64,000 nt of DNA. Origin: Epiperipatus broadwayi. Its lineage: Eukaryota > Onychophora > Udeonychophora > Euonychophora > Peripatidae. Shown in pieces: positions 26,893-39,240 of the stretch. The notes beneath the pieces were generated by a model, which was given only the letters and a program-made list of their open reading frames with translations, was not told where the DNA came from and searched no databases. Within the stretch, counting starts at the first letter, position 1. Each line of letters begins with the position of its first letter. Made by a program: the position numbers and the translations under genes. Where the stretch lies: NCBI GenBank assembly GCA_028023455.1, contig JAQFVV010006632.1:1-64000 (forward strand), in the 5' to 3' direction.

Positions 26893-27385
26893 ATGGAATC
26901 GTACTCGGAGCATTCAAAGAAGCATGAGGAGATGAACGTTAGGAGTTGCATGAAGGGATTGATAACAAAATATATGGGTAAGAGAATAAGCAGGTGTTAT
27001 TGACATCATTGAAATAATTAAAAGAGTGAAGAGTGGGCTGGATACACTGGTAGAAAAATGATAGTAGATGAACAGTTAAAATCTCAAATTAGATTTCAAG
27101 TTATATATAGAACTCGCAAAACAAACTCTTAACAAGCTTTGTATATGACATTTGTAAACACAAGCTTTATTAAATTAGGTCATGTGACATCTGACTTGAT
27201 TTTTTTGTGATTTTAGATTTCAAGTTGTAAAAGACCTAGAAGAAGACCACATGTGAGTTGGATAGATAAAATAAGGAAGTATGCTGCGGCGATGTAAAGA
27301 AGAGCGACTAGAGATTCGAGAAACTGGTTTAAAATTAGAGTCAATCATCCTACAGTGGATCAATAATTATTGAAAACGATGATGA
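26893..27385 (+). mobile_element. RTE-type LINE 3' end split by a repeat insertion
   Basis: Pieces of the RTE C-terminal module (GAGTGGGCTGGATACACTGG; then AAAGACCTAGAAGAAGACCA and TCCTACAGTGGATCAATAAT) flank about 110 bp of foreign sequence. Many stops and frameshifts. Confidence 0.8.
27089..27226. mobile_element. Family B end fragment with 14-bp target duplication
   Basis: The insert (27,103-27,212) lies between identical TTAGATTTCAAGTT copies at 27,089-27,102 and 27,213-27,226 and ends with the B-family terminus (TCATGTGACATCTGACTTGA). It must be younger than the RTE copy it interrupts. Confidence 0.8.
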
Positions 27386-27854
27386 AGGCTTGCAATGAGT
27401 AAAAATTTTAATTGCTACAAATATTAAAAAGTGATAATACAAGATGGCTCTAATTATGTAATGATTATAATATTAAATATTTCGCCATTATTTTTCAAAA
27501 AAATAATTTGAAATAAGACATATTTTCTAGAAAGTATATATTTTAAATATATAACTGTAAAACTAACTCAGTTATGCAGTTACTTGTTTGCATAAAGTAA
27601 AAAATTTGTAAAATCAAATTAAAAATGGTATTCCTACTTTGCATTCTAATTTAATTAAAATTATGTGTAAATTTTTAATCTATGATAAATTATTCAAATT
27701 TCCAATAAGGAGTTATATAATATTCTCTTTTCTAAGATTTCAAAATAATAATAGTAATTTATAATTAAAACTTTATTCAAATGATTTGTGATGGCATTTG
27801 AAATAACTTTTAATATCTATATACCAAATGATTTATTGCTTGAGAGGAATTAAG
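27386..27854. other. AT-rich, no gene seen
   Basis: Nothing recognised. Confidence 0.5.
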
Positions 27855-29217
27855 AAGTTTGACCAGCAGAAGAAACAGTGCATGGCTGTGAACCATGGGT
27901 TTTGGACTTTACAGTCTGCCACTCTGTCACTGCAGCAAAACATGCTGAACTCAGAATATAGTAATTGGATGGCTTATTATTCAGAAGTTTATCAGAAGTG
28001 ACAGAGCTGGACTGCAATCCACGGACCTTCAACTTCAGAGTCTGCCACTCTATCTCTCCAGCAAAGCATGCTGGGAACTCAGAAAGTCTATAGAAATTTA
28101 ACGGTTTATTATTCAGTAGTTCATAAGAAGTGACAGAGCTGGGCTGCAATCCATAGACCTTGACCTCCAGAATCTGCCACTCTACCACTGCAGCAAAGCA
28201 TCCTGGGAATTCAGAAAGAATATAGTAATTGAATGGCTTATTATTCAAGAGTTGATCAGAAGTGACAGAGCTGGACTATGATCCATAGATCTTGACTCCA
28301 GAATCTGCCACTGTACCACTGAAGCAAAGCATGATGGGAAAACAAAAAAAATATAGTAGTTGAATGGCTTCTTATTCAAAAGTTCATCAGAAGTGGCAGA
28401 GCTCAGGTTTGATTCATGGACCTTGAGCTCCAGAGTCCGCCACTCCACCACTGAAGCAAAGCATGATGAGAAATCAGAAAGAATATAGTAATTGAATGGC
28501 TTCTTATTCAGAAGTTCATCAGAAGTGGTAGAGCTGGGCTTTGATCCATGGACCTTGAGCTCCAGAGTCTGCCCCTGTACCACTGAAGCAAAGCATGATG
28601 GGAAATCAAAAAGAATATAGTAATTTAATGGTTTATTATTCAGGAGTTTATCAGAAGTGACATAGCTGGGTTGCAATTCATGGGCCTTAGGCTCCAGAGT
28701 GTGCCACTCTAGCAAAGCATTTTGGGAACTCAGAAAGAATATAGTAATTGAATGGCTTATTATTCAGGAGTTCATCAGAGGTTGGAAGAGCTTGTGTAAT
28801 ATATGGACCTTGGGCTCCAGAATGTGATATTCTAGCAAAGCATGCTAGGAACTCAGAAAGTATGTAGTTATTGAAGGGTTTATTATTCAGGAGTTCATCA
28901 GAAGTGACACAGTTGAGCTGTGATCCATGAAAATTCTGCCATTCTACCATTGCAGCAAAGCATGCTGGGAATTCAGAAAAAATATAATACATGAATGGTT
29001 TGTTATTCAGGAATTCATAAGAAATCTTAAGTGTCACTTGGATTCCAGAGTCTGCCACTATTACTCTGCAGCAAAGCTTGATGGGAACTCAAGAAAGTAT
29101 TAAAATTGAATGGTTTATTATTCAGGAGTTTATAAGAAGTATCAGAAGTGACAGAATTAGGCTATGACCTATGCACCTTGAGTTTCAGGGTCTGCCATTT
29201 TACCAGTGCATTACATG
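27855..29217 (-). repeat. 132-bp minisatellite, open on the minus strand
   Basis: About ten units. The anchor GAAGTGACAGAGC lies at 27,995, 28,127, 28,259, 28,390, 28,522, 28,654, 28,778, 28,901 and 29,021, so the period is 132 bp (131-132) and 120-124 bp towards the right end. The minus strand reads a 44-residue repeat through long stretches: LLNNKPFNYYILSEFPACF, then EWQTLELKVHGSQPSS and VTSDE. Two one-base or short indels split it into three frames (27,850-28,248; 28,245-28,715; 28,687-29,058). Each unit also carries TTCCCAGCATGCTTTGC (minus), close to the vertebrate ZNF143/THAP11 site. I do not recognise the peptide; it may be non-coding with a period divisible by three. Confidence 0.85.
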
Positions 29218-31000
29218 CCCCAATCCAATATATTTCATTATTTTAGTAGAAAGTCTCAATTTCTTTAATTCCCATCTTCTTAAACTTTTCTTGGACCAAT
29301 GTAATTCAAAAATAAATATATGCAACATGTATACTAAGAAAAGCCTGTTCAGTACTTTAATATAAAAATGTTAAATATATCAGTTAATATCCATGCCAAA
29401 GACAATCTCTAGTTTGGAAAATGAGTAATGATAATCATTTTTCTAGTAATATGAAGTGGTTTGGAAAATGAGTAATGATAATCATTTTTCTAGTAATATG
29501 AAGTGGATGGTGTCAATGTTACAGATGGTGTGAGTTTGACACTTATGAATCCAAATTTAACAATTTAATATTGGTAAACACTCTACATATAATAGAGATA
29601 AACATGGGAGGTGGTGATCTGGGTCAAATATGAATGCTGATTCATCTGAAATGAATCTTGGGGGTCATTTGTTTGTTACTGCATCTTAATTTATATGATT
29701 TTAAAAGAATGTGTAGAAATAACTCCAAATGTGTGTGTTTAATTTTTTTAAAATATCAACTCTTAATCTTTAACAGAGGTTTAAAGTTTATATCTGTGAT
29801 GGAGATAATCTCTAGGTTAGTAAATGATTGGTGATAATCATTAATGTATTTATCTGAAGTGAATAGTGTCAAGGTTGTGGGAGGAGTAAGATTGACACTT
29901 GTAAATCAAAATATAGCAATTATATAAATAATGTTCGAAAATGCTGATATTAATGACAAACATATGGTGATATGGAGGATAAAAATTTATGTCAGTTATC
30001 TGCTTACGGATATGCAAGCAAAGAAAAGAAAAAAGTTAAATATCATTGCTATAAAATATTATATTTACGACTACGCTAATGATTTTAATTTGCACTTTTA
30101 CTAATGTTTTTATTGAGACTTAGTTTGAATATTGTTTGACATTTGATTTATTATATAATTTACATTTGTAAAAAATTGTACTTCTTCAATTTTATGTTTC
30201 CTGTCTTTTTATTTTTCATAAAATATTTTTAACTTTTGATTGATAAGAATATTAACTTGTTTTTCAACGCTCTAAAAATGCTATATTTTTTTCCTTTGCG
30301 TACTGATATTAAACAATGCATAATTAGAATTCAGCCTTTGATCACATTAAAATGCACAAACAGGCATTTGCGAGTGTTGATACATTAAGTATGTATTACA
30401 TAGTCTGTTCTCAAATCAAAGATAAACTATTACCCTCTATACCTTAATGCACAATACAACATATAATATTAGTGGGATTTGTAATGTCAAATTTAATATT
30501 GGATTCAAATCATCTATAATGTGAAATAAACTCATAAATAATTTCCAAGAAAAAAAGGTATGTGTGATCTTTGAAATGGAATATCTATTATGGATTGGAA
30601 CAATATTTCCAGGGATTCATTTACACATTTTAGTGGGACAAATTCTGTTAATCAATATAGTAATAAAGGTATATGATAATGGTTAAAAACTTTGAAATAT
30701 TGTGTTTTAAAACTAAAATTCAAATACTGATTCTACAGTTGGAATGTATTGACTGCAATAGAAAACAGAAGTTAAATAAATTTACATTTAAAAACGAAAA
30801 ACATAAACTGTCTGTTGAGAATACAAAGAAAAAAAATTGACAAGTGTTATATATAAAAGTTTGAAAAATAAGTTATTGATTTACTTAATTAAATCATATT
30901 ATAATTTCTTACTATTAAAAAAATGAAAGAGAAATAATGAGAGAAATTGTTAGATAAAATATAATAAAATAAATTGGAATATTGCTTAGGTGTAAAACTT
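29218..31000. other. AT-rich with duplications, no gene
   Basis: 29,413-29,506 is an exact 47-bp tandem duplication. Blocks at 29,400-29,560 and 29,800-29,920 match loosely (AATCTCTAG, TGATAATCATT, TTGACACTT), an older duplication about 400 bp apart. The remainder is AT-rich. Confidence 0.55.
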
Positions 31001-31680
31001 ACACTGAAAAAACTGTGGAGAGCGAAACATACAATGCCCTGGAGAAATTCAAAATAGTATTTGCAAAATATCAAGAAAGATACTATTTTTTTATATTGTC
31101 ACACCTATATAAATAACTTTTTGGGTTTAAATCCAGTTAAGAACTTGGGTTTGAAATAAAAGAGGAACCCTACTTCAACAAAAAACTCCAACAAAAGTTA
31201 TTCTGGGTTAATGAGAAAACTTATTTAGCATGTGATTGTCAGCTAGTAATAATTAATATTTTTTTAGAAACATCCAAGATTAAAGGTTATCCCTATTTAC
31301 AGGAATATTATCTCACTTCTATTCTCTATTATAATAACCATCCATGGAAATATTTAATTCAACATATACAACTCTCTGGAGAAGTTTAAAGTATTATTTG
31401 CAGAATATTAAGAAATATGTTATTCTTTCATATTCTCACACATATAAAAAATCACTTTCTGAGTTTAAATCCATATAAGAGTTTGAGTTTAAAGTAAAAG
31501 AGAACTTTCTTTTACTTCAGCAAAAATCTCCAACAAAAGCATTATAGGTTAATGACAAAACTTGTTTAACCTCAGGGATTGTCAAATTGTAGTAATTGAT
31601 AATATCTTAGCAACATCAAAAGCTAAAAGTTATCTCTGTTTACATGGATATAATCTCATTTATATTCTTTATTAGAAATT
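31001..31680. repeat. Diverged tandem duplication, period 338 bp
   Basis: Two copies share GGAGAA-TT-AAA, ATATTCTCACAC, GTTTAAATCCA, CTCCAACAAAAG, GGTTAATGA and TTATCTC in the same order (for example GAGTTTAAATCC at 31,461 and GGGTTTAAATCC at 31,123). Confidence 0.75.
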
Positions 31681-31727
31681 TTTTTTTATCTTTTTTATTT
31701 TCTCATTACTCTCTTTTTGAGAAGCAG

Positions 31728-31917
31728 GTGAAATATTCTTACTTCTCATATCAACTGGAATTTTTTGAAGCTGCAGTGGCATCAAGTGAAGTACTCCATT
31801 GTCTTCTTCCATATTTTGTAGGACTGCCATATATTCAATTTTTCTGGATTTGTTCCAATTTAGGGCCTCAAATAAAAGATTTTAGGATTGTTGAATATTC
31901 CAGTTTATCAAAAAGAG
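31728..31917 (+). CDS. Candidate internal exon, product unknown
   Basis: A 190-bp stretch is open in one frame and bounded by a good acceptor (a long pyrimidine tract then GAAGCAG, AG at 31,726-31,727) and donor (AAAGAG then GTAATA). It begins on a codon boundary and ends in phase 1. The peptide contains VKYSYFSYQLEFFEAAVASS, EVLHCLLPYF and NLGPQIKDFRIVEYSSLSKR, which reads like real protein: mixed composition, few low-complexity runs, unlike neighbouring AT translations. I do not recognise the family and see no partner exon nearby, so either introns are long or the frame is chance. It directly follows a tandem duplication. The open frame itself extends upstream of the acceptor, which weakens the case. 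Confidence 0.3.
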
Positions 31918-32454
31918 GTAATAAACATTCTGGAAATTGTGCTTTTTTGCTTGTTTTCTTTATACTAATTAATTATTAATTGCTAAATTAAATTTTATTA
32001 TCACTGCTATCATTTAAAGAAAACTTTAGTTCTGCAGTTTGTTTTTAGATTTTTTTTTGTTCTTTTAAGCTAACAATCATGGCTTTCTGGTATCAAAACA
32101 GCTGTCAATGTTCTAAGCATATATATGTGTGATCTAATAAAATTTTAAATTGAAATTTATAATACATACTGAATGCTCCAATTTGAATCTCTAGTTGCCT
32201 AATCTGTTACACATTTTACATAATGAATTGCATACCAAAAGGAGAGAAGGGAACAGGTGAAATTGCCCCTACACGATTTTTATCCTGGCTGAAAAATATT
32301 TTTAAAATTGTTTTTTTTTAACTAATCTTTTTAATATTCTTTTTATCCCATCTCTGGATTGAGAATGAATCATACAGACCCTTCTTCCATTGATAATCAA
32401 AAATCTAAAAACCCTATTATTTCATATGTATATAACCTCATGGAATTCACGTCT
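31918..32454. other. AT-rich, no gene seen
   Basis: Nothing recognised; would be intron if the preceding exon is real. Confidence 0.45.
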
Positions 32455-32815
32455 AAAATCATCAAAACATCACATGATCACAATTTCATATGCTTACTCT
32501 TGCTGTTAATAAGAGTACCAAATTCTCCATGCAGTAGTGACACCAAGTGCAAGCTTTCATAGTCAATGCATGCAAAAGAGTTTGTACATAAAATTCCCAT
32601 CTAGGTGCAGTAATCTTAAATCCAAGGCTCTTTAATGATGAAAGTCACAAGCTAGAAACTAGTATATGGATATTGTATGAGTAGACACTATATAGGGATT
32701 TTATGCACAAACCTTCCTGCATCCATTGATTATGAAGGCTTGCAGTTGGTGGCACTACTGTAAGGAGAGTTTGGTACTCTTATTAGAATTTATATCTAAT
32801 GACTCATTTACTATT
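32455..32815. mobile_element. Family A foldback, diverged
   Basis: Left end ATCACATGATCACAATTTC and CCAAATTCTCCATGCAGTAG; right end CCATTGATTATGAAGG and CACTACTGTAAGGAGAG. Centre includes TGATGAAAGTCACAAGC and TAGAAACTAGT, a weak hammerhead-like string. Confidence 0.75.
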
Positions 32816-33433
32816 ATTTTTCTTTTGCATTGGAAAGCAACCATATGAACAGAAACCATACTTTATTTTATAATGTCAAGCTTTTATATGCTGATATATC
32901 TCATTCTATGGCCAACATATACATTATTAATTTCTGATTGACATCGAGAGGTTTTGTTGATATTAAGAACTTCTTAGTTCCATGAGCAATATAAAAAACT
33001 AAAAGCATTCTCTGATAAACATTTCGAAGGCATCCATCTTTTTTTGCATCAGATTTATTAAAACTATTCTCACCAACTTTTTAAAACATTTCTGTATTAC
33101 CTATTAACATTCATAACATTCTTCTGAGTTCACAGACATATAAATATTTGCCATTACTATTTGGTAAAACTCAACACATATATTAATATTCATATTTATT
33201 ATTGAATAGTTTTCTTTATATATTTAAGAGAAATTAATTGTCCAATAATTAGATTTAAAAGACAAATGCAAGCAAAGCTTTTGTTATTTCATTTTTTTGA
33301 ATAATTAGATTCTATTTTAATTAACACAGAATGATTTGTAAATAAAATAAATTTGAATATTTAAAAATGTTTAAATCATAAAAAACGGTAAACACATAAT
33401 GCAAAAATTCTCGTAATAGTTTTTATATTTTTT
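32816..33433. other. AT-rich, no gene seen
   Basis: Nothing recognised. Confidence 0.5.
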
Positions 33434-33560
33434 TATTACCAGCGTTTTTTAGGGCAATGAATGAAGTGTCCGATTCTGGAGGTCAGCACGTGTGGATCCC
33501 GGACTATTTATCACTTTCGGTACTCGGATTTTTTATCAACACCCAAACAAAAAACTATTT
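33434..33560 (+). other. GC-richer island after a splice-acceptor-like tract
   Basis: TTTTTTTATTACCAG is followed by about 120 bp with several CpGs, an E-box CACGTG and an open frame starting MNEVSDSGGQHVWIPDY. It could be a last exon or a promoter fragment; no donor or known domain supports a coding call. Confidence 0.2.
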
Positions 33561-34189
33561 AATTATTCCTATATATATATACAAATATAATTTTTATTTT
33601 ATATTTACTATATTCATATATATATATATATTCTTTTAGCAAATTTTTTAACGATACATTTAAGTTCATATTCTCCCTGTGTGTGAGAATATGTGCGCGC
33701 ATATGGGTAGTTTAAAACCATATTAATTACTGAAGATACACTCAAATTATCAATTATCAATGTAAATCAATCTAAATCAATGACATTATTATTTTAAAAT
33801 TAATATTCATTCATATATATATATATATATATATATCATGCATAAAGAAACTTGGCTCACAACTTTAGTCATCATTTCCAGTACTTGATATTCATCACAT
33901 GATCTCCAGAACAATGACTCTTTTTTCAAACCTGTGCAGTTTAGCACAATGGTAGACTGCTGGCACTCAGATAATGGTTCTAGTATTATAGGATAGATTC
34001 TCAACTATCTAACATATATTTTAAAAATATCCAATCCAGCCTAATTTAATGGAACTGTTAAATGCTCAATCTTTCACCAGAGTGCTACCACACCACATGA
34101 CTTCCTAGGCAATCAGCAGTAGAATTTTTATCTTAAACATTCTTATTGTTGTATTATCTATTGACATATAATACCTTTAAGTTTATAAC
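33561..34189. other. AT-rich with TA tracts, no gene
   Basis: TA runs at about 33,616-33,630 and 33,814-33,836; nothing else recognised. Confidence 0.5.
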
Positions 34190-34560
34190 TTAAATACAGG
34201 CTTATTATATACATGTATCAATATATGTAATATATAGGGTATATGAGCACAGACTTTCACACGACCCACCACTCACCACATCTACAATGTAATAACTGAA
34301 ATACAGGCTTATTACATACCTGTATCAATATATGTAAGATATAGGGTATATGAGCACAGACTTTCACATGATCTACCACTCTCCACTCTATCTCATATCA
34401 CATCTGAACACACATATATTGCAAAGATAAACAATCACCACTATACATATTTTATGCTAAACCAGCAATCATCAGTTGGTGCAGATTATCATCTCCACAC
34501 ATATATGCAATAAATGCTGGTTTAGCATGAAATAGATATATTGGTGATTGTTTAAGTTTA
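34190..34560. mobile_element. SINE family S, duplicated end plus inverted body
   Basis: AATACAGGCTTATTA to GAGCACAGACTTTCACA occurs twice (about 118 bp apart), then minus-sense S body (CAATCATCAGTTGGTGCAGA), then plus-sense GCTGGTTTAGCATGAAAT. Confidence 0.7.
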
Positions 34561-35336
<776 letters not shown>

Positions 35337-35339
35337 GTA

Positions 35340-35555
35340 AAACAATAGAAACTCTGACCGTACATTAGTGCTACCTAGTGCAAGCTGCAATAATCAATGG
35401 GCACTAGGTAGAGATTTATATGTACAAATCTTCTAGAAGTCACTGATTACCATTATTTATACTAGGTCGTACTAATGTATGAGAGATTAGCTACTGTTTT
35501 AACAGATTGTATAAGTATAAAAATTGTTACTCATGTGATGTGTTAATAATAAATG
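35340..35555. mobile_element. Family A compact foldback
   Basis: CTACCTAGTGCAAGC and AATAATCAATGGGCACTAGG pair loosely with CACTGATTACCATTATTT and ACTAGGTCGTACTAATGTA; ends with an A-type TCATGTGATGTGTTA tail. Confidence 0.65.
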
Positions 35556-36309
35556 CACACTTCCTATATGTGAAAAAGTATAAATGTTTAAAGGATATAA
35601 TTTAAAGTAATGGTGCTAGAAAGTACACATTTCAAATAAGAAATTTGGGAGGGAGGAGGAAATACCAAAGTTATTAAATGGTTTTTGAAAATCAGAAAAA
35701 ACAAATAACCTGCCCCATTAAAAAAAATTATGTTAGGGTTAGTTTATCAGTAAAGATGGTTGACCTTGCAGTGATGATGATCTTGTAAAACATGTCTGCA
35801 GAAAAGAACCCTGATTAAGTTAAATAATTGGCAGCCCCAAGCTTAACTTTACCAATTATTACAAGACATTTGTGATGTAGGAATAATGGTGAATTCTAGA
35901 AAACATGCTCAATGCATTGTAAATTAGTTACTACATCCAGTGTTTTGACTTCCTAAATAGCAAACAATCTATACTGTATTTTGCAAGAGTTTTCCCATCA
36001 GCTCTAGGCATCACTGATATATCCCCTTAGGCATGCACTATGGAATAAATATGAAGATTTTTAAAACTAAGAAAATTTGAGAAACAGTGTGCACTGCTAT
36101 CCACACTTTATAATTTGTAATATATAGACTGAGAGGTTAATTTGAAGTGGAAAAGCATTTTTGTATTTTACTTAATTCAAAAAGTTGATTGCAGACACAG
36201 GAGTTTGATAATGATTAAGGGTATATGTTCAGTTCCATTGACCTCAGTGTGCAAGATGATGTCACTGGATGCTAACCCTCTATCTAGAAATCTTTATAAC
36301 AGTAAAAGA
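35556..36309. other. AT-rich, no gene seen
   Basis: Nothing recognised. Confidence 0.45.
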
Positions 36310-36735
36310 CTCTTGTAATATTTGCGGGCACGGGTCTGAACTCCTCATTTCTTCTGCAGGGGTTGATGATGGCAGTTGTAGGGGGTCTGGTTTATGAGTG
36401 CAGGCTGGTGATGATTATTGCTGCTACCCAGGAAACCTACCAGGAGGGTACAGGGTCAAAGTTTTCAGCACCTTTTCTGCTCTGATGGGCTGCTGCACCC
36501 TCTTGATGGATTGTTTTTGGGCAGTGCAGATCTGTGCTTGTCCATGTATAGATACACATTAAGCAAAATTATACAACCCTTTTATGGATATATTTGTTAT
36601 CAAGCATACATACTTTGTAAACCTGGTCAATAATTGTTTTGCCTTGTAACATTGAACACTTTGTAATTATCCACGGGTAGGTGTACCCGATAATTTTTTG
36701 TAATTTATTGACTAATAAATGTTACTTTTGAAAAA
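36310..36735 (+). other. GC-richer block ending in AATAAA and an A run
   Basis: 36,320-36,545 is the most GC-rich unique block in the middle of the window. It is followed by TTGTAATTTATTGACTAATAAATG and a short A run at 36,731-36,737, as in a retroposed transcript 3' end. Frames are short and unrecognised; no target duplication was found. Confidence 0.3.
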
Positions 36736-37655
36736 AAGGCATTAATCATTGACTGGAGTGGAATATAGATGCTAATGTCAATTACCTACGGTGTATGACG
36801 TTTAGAACAAATATGCAATAAAAATGCACAAAAATACTTTTATGGTGATGGTCTGAATGGGAGAGGAAAATACTATTTTTGAATCATATTAATTCAGAAA
36901 GTTAATTTAAAAGAAATCATTAATTGCCACATTGAATGGAATCATATTTACTTTATAGCCCAAATTTATATTTAGCAGAACCCTCTTTTCACTTCCGTTT
37001 TACACAAAATATAACAGAACTATTCATTCAAATATTTTATCATAGATTTAACTTGAAATAAAAACATGGGTGGTCTAGAAATTTAATGAAGTCAAACCCT
37101 AATTTTTATAACAAGGAATTGATTTAAATTAATTTCTGTATCCCCGTGAATTTATTTCAAGTTAAATCTAAAAACCTCGATTGTGGTTAAAAACAATTTT
37201 TTAGTGCATGGTCAATAAACGCACTTAATATAAAAAAAATTAAAATCTATTATTTGAATTATATTCAATAAAAGAAAATTCTAGGAATGTTATTAAAGCT
37301 TTTAACTCCCTTCACAAACCTAAACTTGTGTATACCTTCTATATAAAAATAATGTCTATTAAATGTAATAGAAAACATTATGACTGGCTCATTGTTCTAT
37401 ATTAGGTTAAAATTCAAGGTGTTTAGTGTAAAACTGGTACTTAGATATTATTTCTGCAATGTAGAGGAAATGGTCACCTTTTCACATCCATGGTAAATGT
37501 GTAATCTTGCGATAATGTCAAATAATCTCTGCAATCTGATTCGGTCTCATTCAATCATGTATTTTTTGTGATCATTTTAAACTCTCAGTTATTGTCTAGA
37601 TTTTATTCTGATAATATCTTTAGTGCTGTCAATTGCATTTTAAACTACTTTTTAC
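36736..37655. other. AT-rich, no gene seen
   Basis: Nothing recognised. Confidence 0.45.
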
Positions 37656-37659
37656 TTCA

Positions 37660-38265
37660 TATGTATTCGTAGTTTTAATTCAACGGTTTTTACTTTCATT
37701 TGGATTTGTAGTTTTGATTTAACAATTTTTACCCACTAATGAAATGAATGCTGTTTTATATCTTCAACAAAACATAAAATTAGAAGCTGTAACAAAATTA
37801 TCGAAATTGATGAGAGCCTTTTCAAAACCAAGCTGGATGAATTCTTATATATGCCATGAAATAAAATGTGGAAGAGGGATTTTACTTTCATTTGTATTCA
37901 TAGTTTTGATTCATTGACTTTTACCCACTATTGAAATAAATGCTGTTTTATATTTTTAAGAAAACATAAAATTGGAGGCCATAACAAAATCATTGAAATT
38001 GATGAGAGCCTTTTCAAAAACAAGCTGGATAAATTCTTCCTGAACAGTGGATGTTTAATGGCTTGTGCAGGGATACCGATGAGTGTTTTGTCATGATAAT
38101 TAATGATTGAACAGTGGAAATTACCATGGAAGCTGTTCAACAAAATGTGGAAGAGGGATCTACGATTTATTTTGACTGTTGAACGGCCTAAATGCACTGA
38201 ATTACCAAATGATGGTTACAATCATTTTCATGTGAACCACAAATACAATCATGTGCTAAGTAATA
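37660..38265 (+). pseudogene. Merlin/ISXO2-type DDE transposase relic
   Basis: From 37,965 the plus strand reads HKIGGHNKIIEIDESLFKNK, matching the start of the ISXO2-like DDE domain where the D in EIDES (38,001-38,003) is the first catalytic residue. Further on, in another frame, LTVERPKCTELPNDGYNHF and HVNHKYNHV match the later ER-(10-30)-GY-H-VNHS region. Most of the first block is duplicated upstream (IIEIDESLFKTKLDEF, about 192 bp earlier). Stops and frameshifts separate the pieces, the middle catalytic region is missing, and no terminal inverted repeats were found. It is a dead fragment of a cut-and-paste element. Family assignment rests on the EIDES and VNH motifs together. Confidence 0.7.
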
Positions 38266-38655
38266 TTTATTAAGGCAATAAACCTAAAGCTTGTGCAATT
38301 AAAAATGTGAAGGTAGGGACCTCTATAGGTCTTAATCACAAGCTTATGCATTGGAAAAAAAGAGGGGAACCCTTCTTTACTTCAACCTACTTTCTATATA
38401 AATAGGTTAAGATGAAGCAATTAGATCTGAGAGTGTAAAACCATTCAATACTTTACTAATTAAGTCTACAATTCGTATTATACATTAATACTCATGAAAT
38501 CTTTCGATTTACAATGAGTCAATGGAAAGATCTTATAGATAGAAATCTATTACAATAATTTAAAGTTGTAATTATAAATTTAGTTAATGCACATTGATTA
38601 TGTAAGTAATATTTACTAAGGCAATAAACCTAAAGCTTGTGCAATTAAAAATAAA
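38262..38655 (+). repeat. 49-bp direct repeats about 342 bp apart
   Basis: AAGTAATATTTATTAAGGCA plus the following ATAAACCTAAAGCTTGTGC recurs at about 38,604 with one change. The sequence between shows no clear duplication, so this is either an old segmental duplication or an insertion/deletion footprint. Confidence 0.6.
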
Positions 38656-38949
38656 AATACAAAGACAGGGCTAAGCAAGTGTTCATTTTGGGGAAAATAA
38701 AAATTCTACTTTTAATCTCCATTTTGATAAAAAAGAATTATCCACTTAAAATAAAGTAGAACAGACAAATGGATTATTTTATTGTGACAATTTCTGTTAT
38801 ATATTATATGGTAAATACAGTACGTGTGTATATTTTATGTTTTGTTGTAATATTTTAGGGTATTTTGTAATTTACTGATTGTTTTGTCAGTATTTAAATT
38901 TACATTTGGGAATTGCATAATGACGTTCATATTTTAAATTTATGTCAAA
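38656..38949. other. AT-rich, no gene seen
   Basis: Nothing recognised. Confidence 0.45.
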
Positions 38950-39240
38950 TCAATATTTTTACTATTGTTAAAAATGTACTTTTTAAGATTAATTTTTAGT
39001 TGAAATTTATATTTTTAATATTTTTAAAAATTAATATTGTGTCATTTTATATTTTTTGTGTAAAACTCGTATTTTTAGCATTGTTAAAAATGTACATTTT
39101 AAGATTTATTTTTGGGTGAAAATCCATATTTTTAGTATTGTTACTAATTAATATTCCATGTATTGGTAAAAATGTATTTTTTAAAATTCATTTTTGGATG
39201 AAATTCATATTTTTAGTATTGTTAGAAATTAGTATTAGGT
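38950..39240. repeat. AT-rich minisatellite
   Basis: Three to four diverged units around TTTTTAAGATT, TTTTTGGGTGAA and CATATTTTTAGTATTGTTA; unit starts near 38,974, 39,091 and 39,172. Confidence 0.7.

Noticed and set aside
25170-29217. CRISPR-like array
   Set aside because: Eukaryotic context; units are contiguous minisatellites without unique spacers.
36418-36633. 71-residue ORF in the GC-richer block
   Set aside because: No recognisable domain; a retroposed non-coding fragment explains the composition as well.
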